From Pseudomonadota bacterium (lineage in GTDB: Bacteria; Pseudomonadota; Gammaproteobacteria; Burkholderiales; Thiobacillaceae), in NCBI GenBank assembly GCA_030684775.1, contig JAUXXW010000107.1, positions 1 through 35,191 on the forward strand: a stretch of DNA of 35,191 bases. Reading direction: 5' to 3'. The notes beneath the pieces were generated by a model. It did no database searches and was not told the DNA's origin. It was given only the letters and a program-made list of their open reading frames with translations. Position numbers and translations under genes: made by a program. Shown piece after piece: positions 16,394-26,000 of this stretch; the first letter of the stretch is position 1; each line of letters opens with the position of its first letter.

Positions 16394-17674
16394 ATGGAAG
16401 TGAGGCCGGGGTACAAGGTGACGGAGATTGGCATTTTCCCGGATGAGTGGGAAATCAAGCCGCTAAAGAGCATTTCGCCAAGGCAGAGCGTTGGCTTGGT
16501 AATCAATCCTTCGACCTATTTTGATAGAGCCGGCACGATACCCTTGCTGGTAGGGTCAAACGTAGCCGAGAACTTGATTGACACGACCAGAGCAAGTCGG
16601 ATCACAGCGCAAAGTAACGAGATGATTTCCGCCTCGCGGTTGGCAGCGGGTGACCTCGTAACTGTTCGAGTAGGTGAGCCAGGTGTTACGGCAGTGGTTC
16701 CGCCAGAACTCGATGGCTGCAACTGTGCATCAATGATGATTGTTCGGCGCCATTCGTCGTTCGATTCGCATTGGCTGTGCGCAGTCATGAATTCGCGGCT
16801 CGGTCGGCGGCAAGTCGAGCATGTTCAGTACGGAACTGCTCAGAAGCAGTTCAACATAAGCGACGCCGTTGATTTTCAATTTGCTGTTCCGTCGCTCCCC
16901 GAACAACGCGCCATCGCGGCGGCGTTGAGTGATGTGGATGCGCTGCTGGGCGGGCTGGAGCGGCTCATCGCCAAGAAGCGCGACCTCAAACAGGCCGCCA
17001 TGCAGCAACTCCTCACCGGCCAAACCCGCCTCCCCGGCTTCAGCGGGGAGTGGGAGGTGAAGCGGCTGGGGGATTTGTTCAAGTTCAGCGGCGGCTTCTC
17101 GGCCTCACGCGACCAGCTTTCGACCGAAGGCCATTGCTATCTGCATTACGGCGACATTCATGGGTCTGCAAAGACCACCATCGATACAAAGGCCGACGAT
17201 CAAGACATCCCAAAGTTGGATATACCGCTCAAGCGAGTCTCGCCTGATTCACTCCTGGCTGATGGCGATGTGGTTTTCGTTGACGCCTCGGAGGATGACG
17301 AGGGTACGAGCAAGCACGTTGTCATCGTGAACAAGGGCGGCCTGCCATTCATCTCAGGACTGCACACGATTGTCGCCAAGGCAAGAACAGCCGAAATGGC
17401 ACACGAATATCTACGGTACTGCTTCCAGACTGCGTTAATACGCCAGCAGTTCATGTTTTATGCGGTCGGCACCAAGGTATCCGGCATCAGCAAGACCAAC
17501 ATTGTGAAGTTGACTTTGCCTGTCCCGTCAGTCCCTGAACAAACCGCCATCGCCGCCGTCCTCTCCGACATGGACGCCGAACTGGCCACCCTGGAAGCCC
17601 GCCGCGACAAGACCCGCGCCCTCAAGCAGGCGATGATGCAGGAACTATTAACCGGAAAGACGAGGCTGGTATGA
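16394..17674 (+). CDS. hsdS: Type I restriction-modification system, specificity subunit HsdS
   Basis: The 426-residue product has two target-recognition domains (about 1–165 and 215–380), each followed by a conserved helix: PEQRAIAAALSDVDALL...KKRDLKQAAMQQLLTG and PEQTAIAAVLSDMDAEL...RALKQAMMQELLTG. The two recognition domains set the bipartite DNA target and the repeated helices set its spacing. ATG 16394 is preferred: it has GAAGGG upstream and gives the typical MEVRPGYKVTEIG start; ATG 16388 is in frame two codons earlier. Both recognition domains have lower G+C than the helices, as expected for domains swapped by recombination. The target sequence cannot be predicted. Confidence 0.95.
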   Translation: MEVRPGYKVTEIGIFPDEWEIKPLKSISPRQSVGLVINPSTYFDRAGTIPLLVGSNVAENLIDTTRASRITAQSNEMISASRLAAGDLVTVRVGEPGVTAVVPPELDGCNCASMMIVRRHSSFDSHWLCAVMNSRLGRRQVEHVQYGTAQKQFNISDAVDFQFAVPSLPEQRAIAAALSDVDALLGGLERLIAKKRDLKQAAMQQLLTGQTRLPGFSGEWEVKRLGDLFKFSGGFSASRDQLSTEGHCYLHYGDIHGSAKTTIDTKADDQDIPKLDIPLKRVSPDSLLADGDVVFVDASEDDEGTSKHVVIVNKGGLPFISGLHTIVAKARTAEMAHEYLRYCFQTALIRQQFMFYAVGTKVSGISKTNIVKLTLPVPSVPEQTAIAAVLSDMDAELATLEARRDKTRALKQAMMQELLTGKTRLV

Positions 17675-18870
17675 CGATGATCCGCACGCTACGCATTCAG
17701 GGCTTCAAGTCCATCCACTCGGAAAGCATCGAGTTGGGAAGAGTCAATTGTTTCATCGGCGCCAACGGGGTGGGCAAGAGCAACGTGCTCGAAGCACTCG
17801 GGGTGCTGGGGGCGGCGGCCAACGGGGTGGTGGATGACGAGAGCCTGCTCCGTCGTGGTGTCAGGGCAGGCTTGCCCCGGCTTTACAAAAGCTCTTTTGC
17901 CTCTGAACGGACGCCTGTCCATATCGGCGTGGAGGTGGAGGGTGAGGCGGGAGATGCCTACCGGGTTTCCCTGCTCAACCCGCTCGACTCGCCCGAGCCG
18001 GCCTGGTCTTATAAAACCGAGGTGCTGACGGACGGCCAGCAGGAAGTGGTGTCCGATGGCGAGCGCAACAAGAAAAATCTCAACCCCCAGTCCGGCCTGG
18101 CCGCTTTGAAGCTGGTCGATCTGGAGCCAGACAATCCCGCCGCGCAGCTCATGCAGCGCTTGCAGGAATACGCCATCTATTGCCCCAACACGCCGACCTT
18201 GCGCGGAATCGCGCCGGATATGCAGTCGCGTGCGCCGGTCGGGCTGAATGGCGGGCAACTGGCCGAGGGCTTCGCGGCCTTGAGCAAGTATCTGGGCAAT
18301 AACGACGACGACCCGACGGCGGGAGAAAAGCTGGACGAGGTGCTGGCCTTGATCGACTGGGTGGCCGACATTCAGACCACCAGTCACGGCGCCGCGCTGC
18401 TTTCCACCAAGGTGCCGCGTACCAAGTGGATGCTGAAATTCACTGATCGGTACATGGTGAAAAGTCGCAACGAGTTGACGGCTTACGATGCCAGCGAAGG
18501 TGCGCTGTATGTGATTTTCGCCGCCCTGCTGTGTCTGCTACCGCAAGCGCCCAGGCTGTTCGCCATTGATAACCTGGATCAGGCCCTGAATCCCCGGCTG
18601 CTGACACGACTCACCGCCAATCTGTCCGGCTGGCTGCGCCATAACGGTGAGGATCGGCAGTTGCTGTTTACCGCGCACAATCCCGCCGTGCTGGATGGCC
18701 TGGATTTGTCCGACCCCGAGGTACGTCTGTTTGCCGTGGAACGCAACAGCAATGGCCTGACCTGCGTTCGTCGCCTGAGTTTGACCCCCGAACTGACCGC
18801 CCTGAATCAGCAATACCCCCTATCCCGTCTCTGGTTGATGGGCCATCTGGGGGCAGTGCCCAATGTCTGA
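17671..18870 (+). CDS. ABC-type AAA ATPase (AAA_15/AAA_21 type), partner of a TOPRIM-like protein
   Basis: The 399-residue protein has an SMC/RecF-like ATPase head: a start resembling RecF/OLD (IRTLRIQGFKSI), Walker A GANGVGKS (Gly30–Ser37), a signature-like DASEGALYVIFAALL (about 275–289), Walker B LFAIDNLDQALNP (Asp300) and a TAHNPAVLD switch region near 330. After the Walker B Asp the usual catalytic Glu is Asn301. The insert between the motifs is helical. It overlaps hsdS (ATGA) and the next gene (8 bp). In OLD, RloAB and PARIS systems a similar ATPase senses an intruder and controls a TOPRIM nuclease; that role is inferred from the pairing here. Confidence 0.85.
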   Translation: MTMIRTLRIQGFKSIHSESIELGRVNCFIGANGVGKSNVLEALGVLGAAANGVVDDESLLRRGVRAGLPRLYKSSFASERTPVHIGVEVEGEAGDAYRVSLLNPLDSPEPAWSYKTEVLTDGQQEVVSDGERNKKNLNPQSGLAALKLVDLEPDNPAAQLMQRLQEYAIYCPNTPTLRGIAPDMQSRAPVGLNGGQLAEGFAALSKYLGNNDDDPTAGEKLDEVLALIDWVADIQTTSHGAALLSTKVPRTKWMLKFTDRYMVKSRNELTAYDASEGALYVIFAALLCLLPQAPRLFAIDNLDQALNPRLLTRLTANLSGWLRHNGEDRQLLFTAHNPAVLDGLDLSDPEVRLFAVERNSNGLTCVRRLSLTPELTALNQQYPLSRLWLMGHLGAVPNV

Positions 18871-19561
18871 GTTGCGCATCGCCCTGGTCGCCGAGGGTGC
18901 GACGGACTACGAAATCATCAACGCGGCGCTGCGTGCGGTGCTGCCACAGAGTTTTGTCATGACGCTGTTGCATCCCGAAGCAACGCGTCCAGCCATGGGG
19001 AGTGGTTGGGGCGGGGTATTGAAGTGGTGCCTTGCCGCGAACCAGCGCCATGTTGGCCCCCTTGATACCGACCCCACGCTCGCCGGTTTCGATTTGCTCA
19101 TCGTTCATCTGGATGTCGATGTCGCCCACAAGAAATATGATCAATGTGGAGATGGAGTTGCAGCCATGGCTCAGGTGCGGCAGTGGCAGGTATTGCCTTG
19201 TGGGCAGCCATGTCCACCGGTGGCCAATACCTGTAACCAGTTGGAGTCGGTGCTGAATAGTTGGCTGGGTCGTGCCACCCCAGGCGAGAAAACCCTGTAT
19301 TGCTTGCCCGCCCAGTCGTCAGGCACTTGGCTTGCAGCGGCTGTTTTACCCTCCGGGCATCAACGGTTGGCAGGAGCAGAGTGCAACGTCAACCTGGAAT
19401 CGCAGTTGGCCCAGTTGCCAAAGAGTGAGCGCATCAGAAAGAGCGTTGCGGAATATCGCCGATACACCCCGCGCATTACTGCGGAATGGGCGGTTGTAAA
19501 ACAGATTTGCTCCCAGGCCGCTGTTTTTGAGCAAAGGGTGCTGGCGAAAGTGGAATTGTGA
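18863..19561 (+). CDS. TOPRIM-like nuclease-type protein paired with the upstream ATPase
   Basis: This 232-residue protein opens with IALVAEGATDYEIINAAL, the first TOPRIM motif (Glu11), and has LLIVHLDVDVA with the DxD pair Asp84/Asp86. A Cys-containing segment (LPCGQPCPPVANTCNQLES) and a charged C-terminus (PKSERIRKSVAEYRRYTPR) follow. TOPRIM folds with Glu and DxD bind Mg2+ and cut nucleic acid in OLD nucleases, RloB- and AriB-type effectors. The fold is assigned from these motifs only; I do not recognise a named family with confidence. It starts inside the ATPase gene, so 1:1 production is expected. G+C is a little lower than in the neighbours. Confidence 0.7.
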   Translation: MSELRIALVAEGATDYEIINAALRAVLPQSFVMTLLHPEATRPAMGSGWGGVLKWCLAANQRHVGPLDTDPTLAGFDLLIVHLDVDVAHKKYDQCGDGVAAMAQVRQWQVLPCGQPCPPVANTCNQLESVLNSWLGRATPGEKTLYCLPAQSSGTWLAAAVLPSGHQRLAGAECNVNLESQLAQLPKSERIRKSVAEYRRYTPRITAEWAVVKQICSQAAVFEQRVLAKVEL

Positions 19562-20085
19562 TGGGCGCCATGCCTGTATTTCCACCCTCGCTGACGCTGG
19601 CCAAACTGCGCCTGCCGTATGGCTCGGTGCCGGCCAACCCCTTGCTGGCCGAGCCGCTGCACCTGACCAAGTACATCGAGCGCATGGGCACCGGCACCCG
19701 CGACATGATTCGCCGCTGTCGCGAGGCGGGGTTGGTGGAGCCGGAGTTCGCGGTATCGGACGGGTTTGTCACGACTGTCTGGCGTAAGACGGGGGAAGTG
19801 GAGGCGGCACAGCCAGAGTCACAGCCAGAGTCACAGCCAGAGTCGCTGGAACGACGGGTGCTGGCGTTGTTGGCCAGCGGCCCCCTGTCCAAGGCGGCGA
19901 TTTCCGGCGCATTGGGGCAGAAAGAGATTTCCGGCCATCTGAATCAGGTCATCCGCGTGTTGCTGGCCGACCAGACGCTGGAATACACCGTGCCCGACAA
20001 GCCCAAGAGTCGGTTTCAGCAATACCGATTGACCGATAAGGGCCGGACGCTACTGGCGACGCTAGGGATGGAAAAGCGATCATGA
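19561..20085 (+). CDS. C-terminal fragment of an AlbA_2/RecG-like ATP-binding regulator
   Basis: The 174-residue product matches only the end of AlbA_2/HATPase_c_4 proteins: PANPLLAEPLHLTKYIERMG and TGTRDMIRRCREAGLVEPEF normally follow an N-terminal AlbA_2 domain and ATPase part that are absent. A QPES triplet repeat and a winged-helix tail (IPDKPKS-like, FQQYRLTDKGRTLLA) follow. The frame nevertheless begins on an ATGA overlap with the TOPRIM gene and ends on an ATGA overlap with the full-length homologue at 20082, so it is placed to be translated. The truncation may be a fusion that left a coupled tail domain. The tail is similar to the last about 45 residues of the next protein. Confidence 0.75.
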   Translation: MGAMPVFPPSLTLAKLRLPYGSVPANPLLAEPLHLTKYIERMGTGTRDMIRRCREAGLVEPEFAVSDGFVTTVWRKTGEVEAAQPESQPESQPESLERRVLALLASGPLSKAAISGALGQKEISGHLNQVIRVLLADQTLEYTVPDKPKSRFQQYRLTDKGRTLLATLGMEKRS

Positions 20086-21557
20086 AAGAAGACCAGAACC
20101 TGGAGTGGAAGGAATCCTGGCGCGACGACTATCTGCGCTGGGTTTGCGGCTTTGCCAATGCCGAGGGCGGGGTGCTGGTGATCGGGCGGGATGACCAGGG
20201 GCGCGCTGTCGGGGTGGCCAACGCGGGCCGCCTGCTGGAGGAAATTCCGAACAAGGTGCGCGATGTGCTGGGCATCATGGTCGAGGTGAATCTGCGCCAC
20301 GAAGACAACAAGGAACTGCTGGAAATTCGCGTCGAACCCTACCCCAGCCCGGTGAGCTACAAGGGCGAGTACCACTACCGCAGCGGCAGCACCAAACAGG
20401 AATTGAAAGGCGCGGCGCTGTCGCGTTTTTTGCTCAAGAAGCAGGGCCTGCATTGGGACGGCGTGCCGATGCCACGTCTGACGCTGAACGACTGCAACCC
20501 CGCGGCCCTGCAATGGTTTCGGGACAAGGCCGCGAAGAGCGGGCGCGTGGATGAGCAGGTGCTGGCCGATGGCGACACCGCGCTGCTGGCCAGCCTGCAA
20601 CTGGAAGACGGCGAGCACTTGAAGCGGGCCACCGCCTTGCTGTTTGGCAAGGAGCCGGAACGGTTTGTGCCGGGGGCGTTCATCAAGCTGGGCTTTTTCA
20701 TCACCGACGATGACCTGCGCTACCAGGACGAAATTCATGGCGATTTGTTTTCGCAGGTGGAAAAGACGCTGGACACCCTGCGCGCCAAGTACCTCAAGGC
20801 CTACATCAGCTACGAAGGCTTGCAGCGGCTGGAAACTTTTTTGTTCCCCCTGCCCGCCTTGCGCGAGGCACTGCTCAATGCGGTGATGCATAAGGATTAC
20901 AGCAGCGGCATTCCGATTCAGATCAGCGTCTATGCGCATCAAATCGTGCTGTGGAACGCGGGCCAGTTGCCCGAACGCTGGACGCTGGAGAATTTGCTGG
21001 GCAAGCATCCGTCCCATCCCTTCAACCCCTTGCTGGCGTCGGCGTTTTTCCGCGCGGGGTATGTCGAGTCCTGGGGGCGCGGCATCGAGAAGATGCGCCG
21101 GGAATGTGCGAACCACGACGCGCCCGCGCCGCTTTTCGACCCCAGCATGTCCGGGCTGATGCTGACCTTCAAGGCCAATCCGGCGCATCTGGCAGCGGCC
21201 TTGGGCGAGGAATCGGCGCGTGCGTTGTTGGGCTTGCCGGGTGAAGGCGCTACCGCACAGCCAGAGTCACAGTCGGCGACAGGGGAAGTCACGGGGGAAG
21301 TCACGGGGGAAGTCACAGGGGAAGTCACAAGGTTGGTGCTGGTCTGCCGCGACAGCATGAGCCGCAAGTCCTTGCAGGATGCGCTATCGCTGAAGGGCGA
21401 GGAAAACTTCCGGATTCTTTACCTCGTGCCGGCGCTGAAAGCGGACTTGCTTGAAATGACCATCCCCGACAAACCCAAGAGCAGCCGGCAGAAATACAGG
21501 TTGACCGCCGAGGGCAGGAAATTACAGGCAACGCTTATGAAAGCGGGAAAAACATGA
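20082..21557 (+). CDS. AlbA_2 (Schlafen-like) domain ATP-binding protein, RecG-like C-terminus
   Basis: The 491-residue protein begins in the AlbA_2/Schlafen AAA_4 domain (about 1–110: LEWKESWRDDYLRWVCGFAN, AEGGVLVIGRDDQG), continues with the HATPase_c_4 region (LREALLNAVMHKDYSSGIPI; GRGIEKMRRECANH) and ends in a winged-helix tail. Between them is a four-fold GEVT repeat (residues 401–416). The N-terminus is a little shorter than usual: many relatives have about 10–20 more residues before LEWKES. Such proteins are usually annotated as putative transcriptional regulators or RecG-like helicases, without a helicase core here. A regulatory or nuclease-like role in the island is possible. Confidence 0.8.
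   Translation: MKEDQNLEWKESWRDDYLRWVCGFANAEGGVLVIGRDDQGRAVGVANAGRLLEEIPNKVRDVLGIMVEVNLRHEDNKELLEIRVEPYPSPVSYKGEYHYRSGSTKQELKGAALSRFLLKKQGLHWDGVPMPRLTLNDCNPAALQWFRDKAAKSGRVDEQVLADGDTALLASLQLEDGEHLKRATALLFGKEPERFVPGAFIKLGFFITDDDLRYQDEIHGDLFSQVEKTLDTLRAKYLKAYISYEGLQRLETFLFPLPALREALLNAVMHKDYSSGIPIQISVYAHQIVLWNAGQLPERWTLENLLGKHPSHPFNPLLASAFFRAGYVESWGRGIEKMRRECANHDAPAPLFDPSMSGLMLTFKANPAHLAAALGEESARALLGLPGEGATAQPESQSATGEVTGEVTGEVTGEVTRLVLVCRDSMSRKSLQDALSLKGEENFRILYLVPALKADLLEMTIPDKPKSSRQKYRLTAEGRKLQATLMKAGKT
21282..21329 (+). repeat. Four tandem 12-bp units encoding GEVT
   Basis: GGGGAAGTCACG is repeated four times, the last two copies ending in A. The unit is a multiple of three, so slippage would change the length of a linker before the winged-helix tail without shifting the frame. 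Confidence 0.97.
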
Positions 21558-21875
21558 CCATCCTCGGCCAGTGAGCGTAGTCCGGATGGCGCCCAGGCGA
21601 TGCCGGTCGGCAATCCCACGAGCGTTCCCGGGCGGAATCCGGGGACGTGGCATGGATTGGTGGCCCTATCCATCCCGGATTCCGTCCGCGAACGGTCGGC
21701 GCGGGTTCAACCGTCGGCGGTGCGGGCTCCATCCGGGCTACGCTCGCTCCGAACGCAAGACGCAGAACCGCGCCAGTACCGCCTGGTAGGTCACGCGAGG
21801 GGTTATAGGAATTTATGCGCCAACAAGCGAATAATGGCTTATAAATACGAATAATTTAGTCAAAACGGGGTTGTC
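21558..21875. repeat. Intergenic region with a degenerate palindromic element (21578–21741)
   Basis: GTAGTCCGGATGGCGCCCAG at 21578 and GCTCCATCCGGGCTAC ending at 21741 are the ends of an about 164-bp imperfect inverted repeat; inner pairs such as GGAATCCGGG and CCCGGATTCC also match. It resembles the GTAGCCCGGATG intergenic repeats of many proteobacteria. The remaining bases up to 21875 are strikingly A+T-rich (TTATAAATACGAATAATT around 21839–21856), so the gene at 21876 probably has its own promoter and hsdR may be transcribed separately from hsdM/hsdS. No gene is seen here. Confidence 0.75.
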
Positions 21876-23090
21876 ATGGACAGGATAAGAAATCCATTTT
21901 CACCTGGAGCGGGTTCTCCTCCGCCCGAATTGGCGGGCCGCGACGCCGTCATGGAGCAAGCCAAGGTGCTGTTTGGCCGTGTCCTGGCCAGGCGACCCGA
22001 GAAGAGCTTGCTCATGACGGGCTTGCGCGGCGTGGGCAAGACGGTGCTGCTTAATGAAATGGAGCGGATGGCGCAGGCGCTCGGATACCGAACCATCCTG
22101 GTCGAGGCCCATGAGAACAAGTCGCTGGCGGTCCTGCTGGCGCCACACTTGCGCCGCCTGTTATTTGAACTGGACCGTCTTGCCGGGGCGGGCAACAAGG
22201 TGCGTCGTGGTATTGCCGTCCTCAAGAGTTTTATCGGCGGCATCCGGGTCAATGTGGGCGATGTGGAATTCGGCCTGGACATCGAGCCGGAACGGGGTGC
22301 GGCCGATAGCGGTGACCTGGAGGTCGATCTGCCCAACCTGTTCATGTCGGTGGCCGAGGCCGCGGAGGAGCGCGGGGCGGCCGTGGCTATCCTGATCGAC
22401 GAAATCCAGTATTTCAACACGACCGAGTTGAGCGCCTTGATCATGGCCATGCACAAGATGCAGCAGCGCCAACTGCCGTTGGTCCTGGTCGGCGCGGGCC
22501 TGCCGATCCTGCCCGGTCTGGCCGGCGAGTCAAAATCTTATGCCGAGCGGCTGTTCAGTTTTCCTGATGTCGGGCCTTTGCCCGAACCCGATACCGACAA
22601 GGCGCTGCGGGACCCCATTGAAGAGGCAGGTGAAGCCATCGACGCGGATGCGTTACAGGCGATTTTTCGACTTACCAGGGGCTACCCCTATTTCCTGCAA
22701 GAGTGGGGCTATCAGGCTTGGAATCATGCGGCGGCATCACCGATCAGCCTGCAAATCGTGAATGAGACTACGGATCAGGTGACGCGCCGGCTCGACGAAA
22801 ATTTTTTCCGAGTGCGTTTCGATCGCCTGACCCCGAGGGAAAAACAGTACTTGCGGGCCATGGCGGAACTTGGCGCCGGGCCGCATCGATCATCGGATAT
22901 CGCCGATAAGCTGGGGGCAAAGATCACCACCCTGGGTCCGGTCAGGGCCAGCTTGATCAAGAAGGGGATGGTGTATAGCCCGTCCCATGGCGATATGGCC
23001 TTTACCGTGCCGTTGTTCGACGAGTTCATGCGCCGGGTCATGCCCGTGTTTGCACCGGGCGCCCGCGTGTCGGGAGGCGTCCATGACTGA
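21876..23090 (+). CDS. AAA ATPase of the archaeal-ATPase/Orc-like type, coupled to hsdR
   Basis: The 404-residue protein has an AAA+ core with Walker A GLRGVGKT (residues 49–56) and Walker [10 protein letters not shown] (about 169–177), and a C-terminal winged helix ([20 protein letters not shown], about 340–360). The start [20 protein letters not shown] is typical of a widespread bacterial family of unknown role. Its 3' end overlaps the hsdR start by 8 bp, so the two are translationally coupled. It could load, regulate or gate the restriction subunit, or be an independent module. It follows an A+T-rich region likely to hold a promoter. Confidence 0.85.
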   Translation: MDRIRNPFSPGAGSPPPELAGRDAVMEQAKVLFGRVLARRPEKSLLMTGLRGVGKTVLLNEMERMAQALGYRTILVEAHENKSLAVLLAPHLRRLLFELDRLAGAGNKVRRGIAVLKSFIGGIRVNVGDVEFGLDIEPERGAADSGDLEVDLPNLFMSVAEAAEERGAAVAILIDEIQYFNTTELSALIMAMHKMQQRQLPLVLVGAGLPILPGLAGESKSYAERLFSFPDVGPLPEPDTDKALRDPIEEAGEAIDADALQAIFRLTRGYPYFLQEWGYQAWNHAAASPISLQIVNETTDQVTRRLDENFFRVRFDRLTPREKQYLRAMAELGAGPHRSSDIADKLGAKITTLGPVRASLIKKGMVYSPSHGDMAFTVPLFDEFMRRVMPVFAPGARVSGGVHD

Positions 23091-26000
23091 ACAACCCCGC
23101 TCCGAACGCACCACCCAGAACCGCGTCATCGACCTGTTCACCGACCCGGCGCGGCCCGATTGGCTGGGCTACCGCTACCTCGGCGAGTGGAGCAAGCGGG
23201 AGAAAAACCGTGCCATCGAAACGGCGCTGCTGCGCGATAACCTGATGGCGCGTGGCTATTCCGCCGAGCACATTAACGCCGCCCTGACCAAGCTGGAGAC
23301 GGCGGCCGATGCGACCGGCGTCACGCTCTATCAGGCGAATATGCGCACTTACCAACTGCTGCGCTACTGCGTGCCGGTGCAGATCGCCGCCGGGAGGGCG
23401 CATGAGACGGTGCATCTGATTGACTGGGAGAACCCCGAAAAGAACGACTTTGCGCTGGCCGAGGAGGTGACGCTGAAAGGTGGCGGGGTTGGGTCAAATC
23501 AGCGCCGGCCGGACATCGTGCTCTATCTCAACGGCATCGCCATCGCGGTGATCGAACTCAAGCGCGGCTCGGTGGAGGTGGCTGACGGGGTGCGCCAGCT
23601 CATCACCAATCAGGAAGAAATTTTCAACAAAAGCTTCTTCACGACGGTGCAGTTGGTGCTGGCGGGCAGCGATTCGCAGGGGCTGCTCTACGGCACAACC
23701 GGTACGCCGGAACAGTTTTTTGTGGCGTGGAAGGATGAGGCGCTTGCAGAGGCGGGGGCGATACCCGCCGCCGGGGCGTTGCTCGACCGGCCGCTGGCGC
23801 GGTTGTGCGAGAAGAGCACGCTGCTCGATTTGATCCGCAACTTCATCATCTTCGACGCCGGCCAGAAGAAGGTGCCGCGCCCGCATCAATACGCCGGGGT
23901 GAAGGCGGCGCAGACGCGCATCGCCAAACGCGAGGGCGGCGTGATCTGGCATACCCAGGGCAGCGGCAAGAGCATCCTGATGGTGCTGATCGCCAAGTGG
24001 CTGCTGGAGCACGACCCGGAGGCGCGCATCCTGGTCATCACCGACCGCGACGAACTGGACAAACAGATCGTCGGCGTGATGCGCAACGCCGGGGTGATCG
24101 GCGAGAACTCACCTTCGCCACGCATTACCTCGCGGGCGGACTTCGTACAGAAACTGGGAGCGACCACGCCGCGCCTGCTTTGCGCGCTAATCCACAAGTT
24201 CGACGTAGCCGACCTGCAAGGCCCGCCTCCGAAGGTAGCTGGACGCTTCTATGTGTTCGTGGACGAGTGCCACCGCACCCAGGGCGGCGACATGAACCGG
24301 CAGATGAAGCGCTGGCTGGAAGGCGCGATCTTCATCGGTTTCACCGGCACGCCGCTGTTGCGCCGCGACAAGCTGATGACGCGGGACGTGTTCGGCACCT
24401 ACATCCACACCTACAAGTTTCACCAGGCGGTGGCCGACAAGGTGGTGCTCGACCTGAAGTACGAGGCGCGCGACGTGCCGGAGCGGCTGACCTCGCAGAA
24501 GAAAATCGACGAATGGTTCGAGCAGAAGACCAAGAACCTGAACAACTTCCAGAAAGCCTTGGTGCGCAAGCACTGGGCGACGATGGAAGAGCTGATGAGC
24601 GCGGCCGGACGCAAGCGCGAGATCATTGCCGACATCATCGGCGACTTCGCCCTCAAGCCGCGCCTGAACAACGACCGGGGCACGGCCATCCTGGTGGCGG
24701 CCTCGATCTACGACGCCTGCCATTACTTCCGGCTGTTCCAGCACACCGGCTTCGGCTCCTGCTGCGGGATCATCACGTCCTTCGAGCCGAACGCCAACGT
24801 GATTTCCAAAGAACCGCCCAACAGCGACGAGCGCTACAAGTTCGACACCTACACCCAGCATGTCCTCAAGAACGGCCAGACCACGAAGCAGTATGAAGAC
24901 GAGGCCAAGCGCCGCTTCATCGAGGAGCCGGCGAACCTTAAGCTGTTGATCGTGGTGAGCAAGCTCTTGACCGGCTTCGACGCGCCGAGCTGCACCTACA
25001 TCTACCTCGACAACGAACTGCGCGACCACAACCTGTTCCAGGCCATCTGCCGCACCAACCGACTCGATGGCGATGACAAGGACTACGGCCACATCGTTGA
25101 CTACAACAAGCTCTTCGGCGACGTGCAGCAGGCCATCGCGGTGTATAGCTCCGACGAACTGGACATTGACCAGGGCAACGGCGGCGACAACAACGTGCGG
25201 CTGAAGAACTGGCTGGAAGAAGGCAAAAAGCAGCTCGACGACACCCGCCAGGCGCTGGTCTATCTGTGCGAGCCGGTGCCGTTGCCGCGCGAGGTGGAGC
25301 AGTTCCTGCGCTATTTCTGTGGCGATGCGGCGAATGCGAACGCCTTGAACGAAACCGAGGCGCTGCGCATCACCTTCTACAAGGCGGTGGCGATCTTCGC
25401 GCGCGCCTACGCCGACCTCGCCCAGGATTTGACCGAGGCCGGCTATTCCGACGCCGAGGCGGCGGCACTGCAAAAGGAGGTCGTGTTCTACGCCGAGATG
25501 CGGGCGGCGATCAAAAAGCACGCCGGCGAGGAACTGGACATCAAGCCTTTCGAGGCCGACATGCGCCATCTCATCAACACCTACATCCAGGCCGACCCGG
25601 CGGCGGAATTGGGTGAAATGGGCGCGCTATCGCTGACCGACCTCATCATCAAGACCGGCATCCACGACGCCATCGCCAGGAAGCTCAACGAGAAGGGCAA
25701 GCTGTCGAAGAACGCCATCGCGGAGGGGATCATCAACAACGTCCGCAAGACCATCATTCGTGACCAGCTCACCGACCCGAGGTTCTACGCACAGATGTCG
25801 GCGCTGCTCGACGACCTCATCAAACAGAGCCGGGCGGATACGGCGGCGTATGAGGAATTTCTGCGCCAAGCCGAGGACTTGGTGAAGCGGCTGGCGGCGA
25901 AGCAACCGGAGGCGGGCATTCCGGCGCTGCTGCACGGCAACAGCGAAGCCACCGTGATTTACAACAATCTGCCCGACATCCTCGCGGCGGCGGCGGACGG

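Noticed and set aside
17671-19561. Firm assignment of the ATPase/TOPRIM pair to PARIS or Gabija
   Set aside because: Gabija needs a UvrD-like helicase, which is absent, and the TOPRIM protein is shorter than AriB without a recognisable DUF4435 signature; only the general architecture matches.
20082-21557. Calling the AlbA_2 protein an ATP-dependent DNA helicase RecG
   Set aside because: The name is common in databases, but no SF2 helicase motifs are present; only the AlbA_2 and HATPase_c_4 parts are visible.
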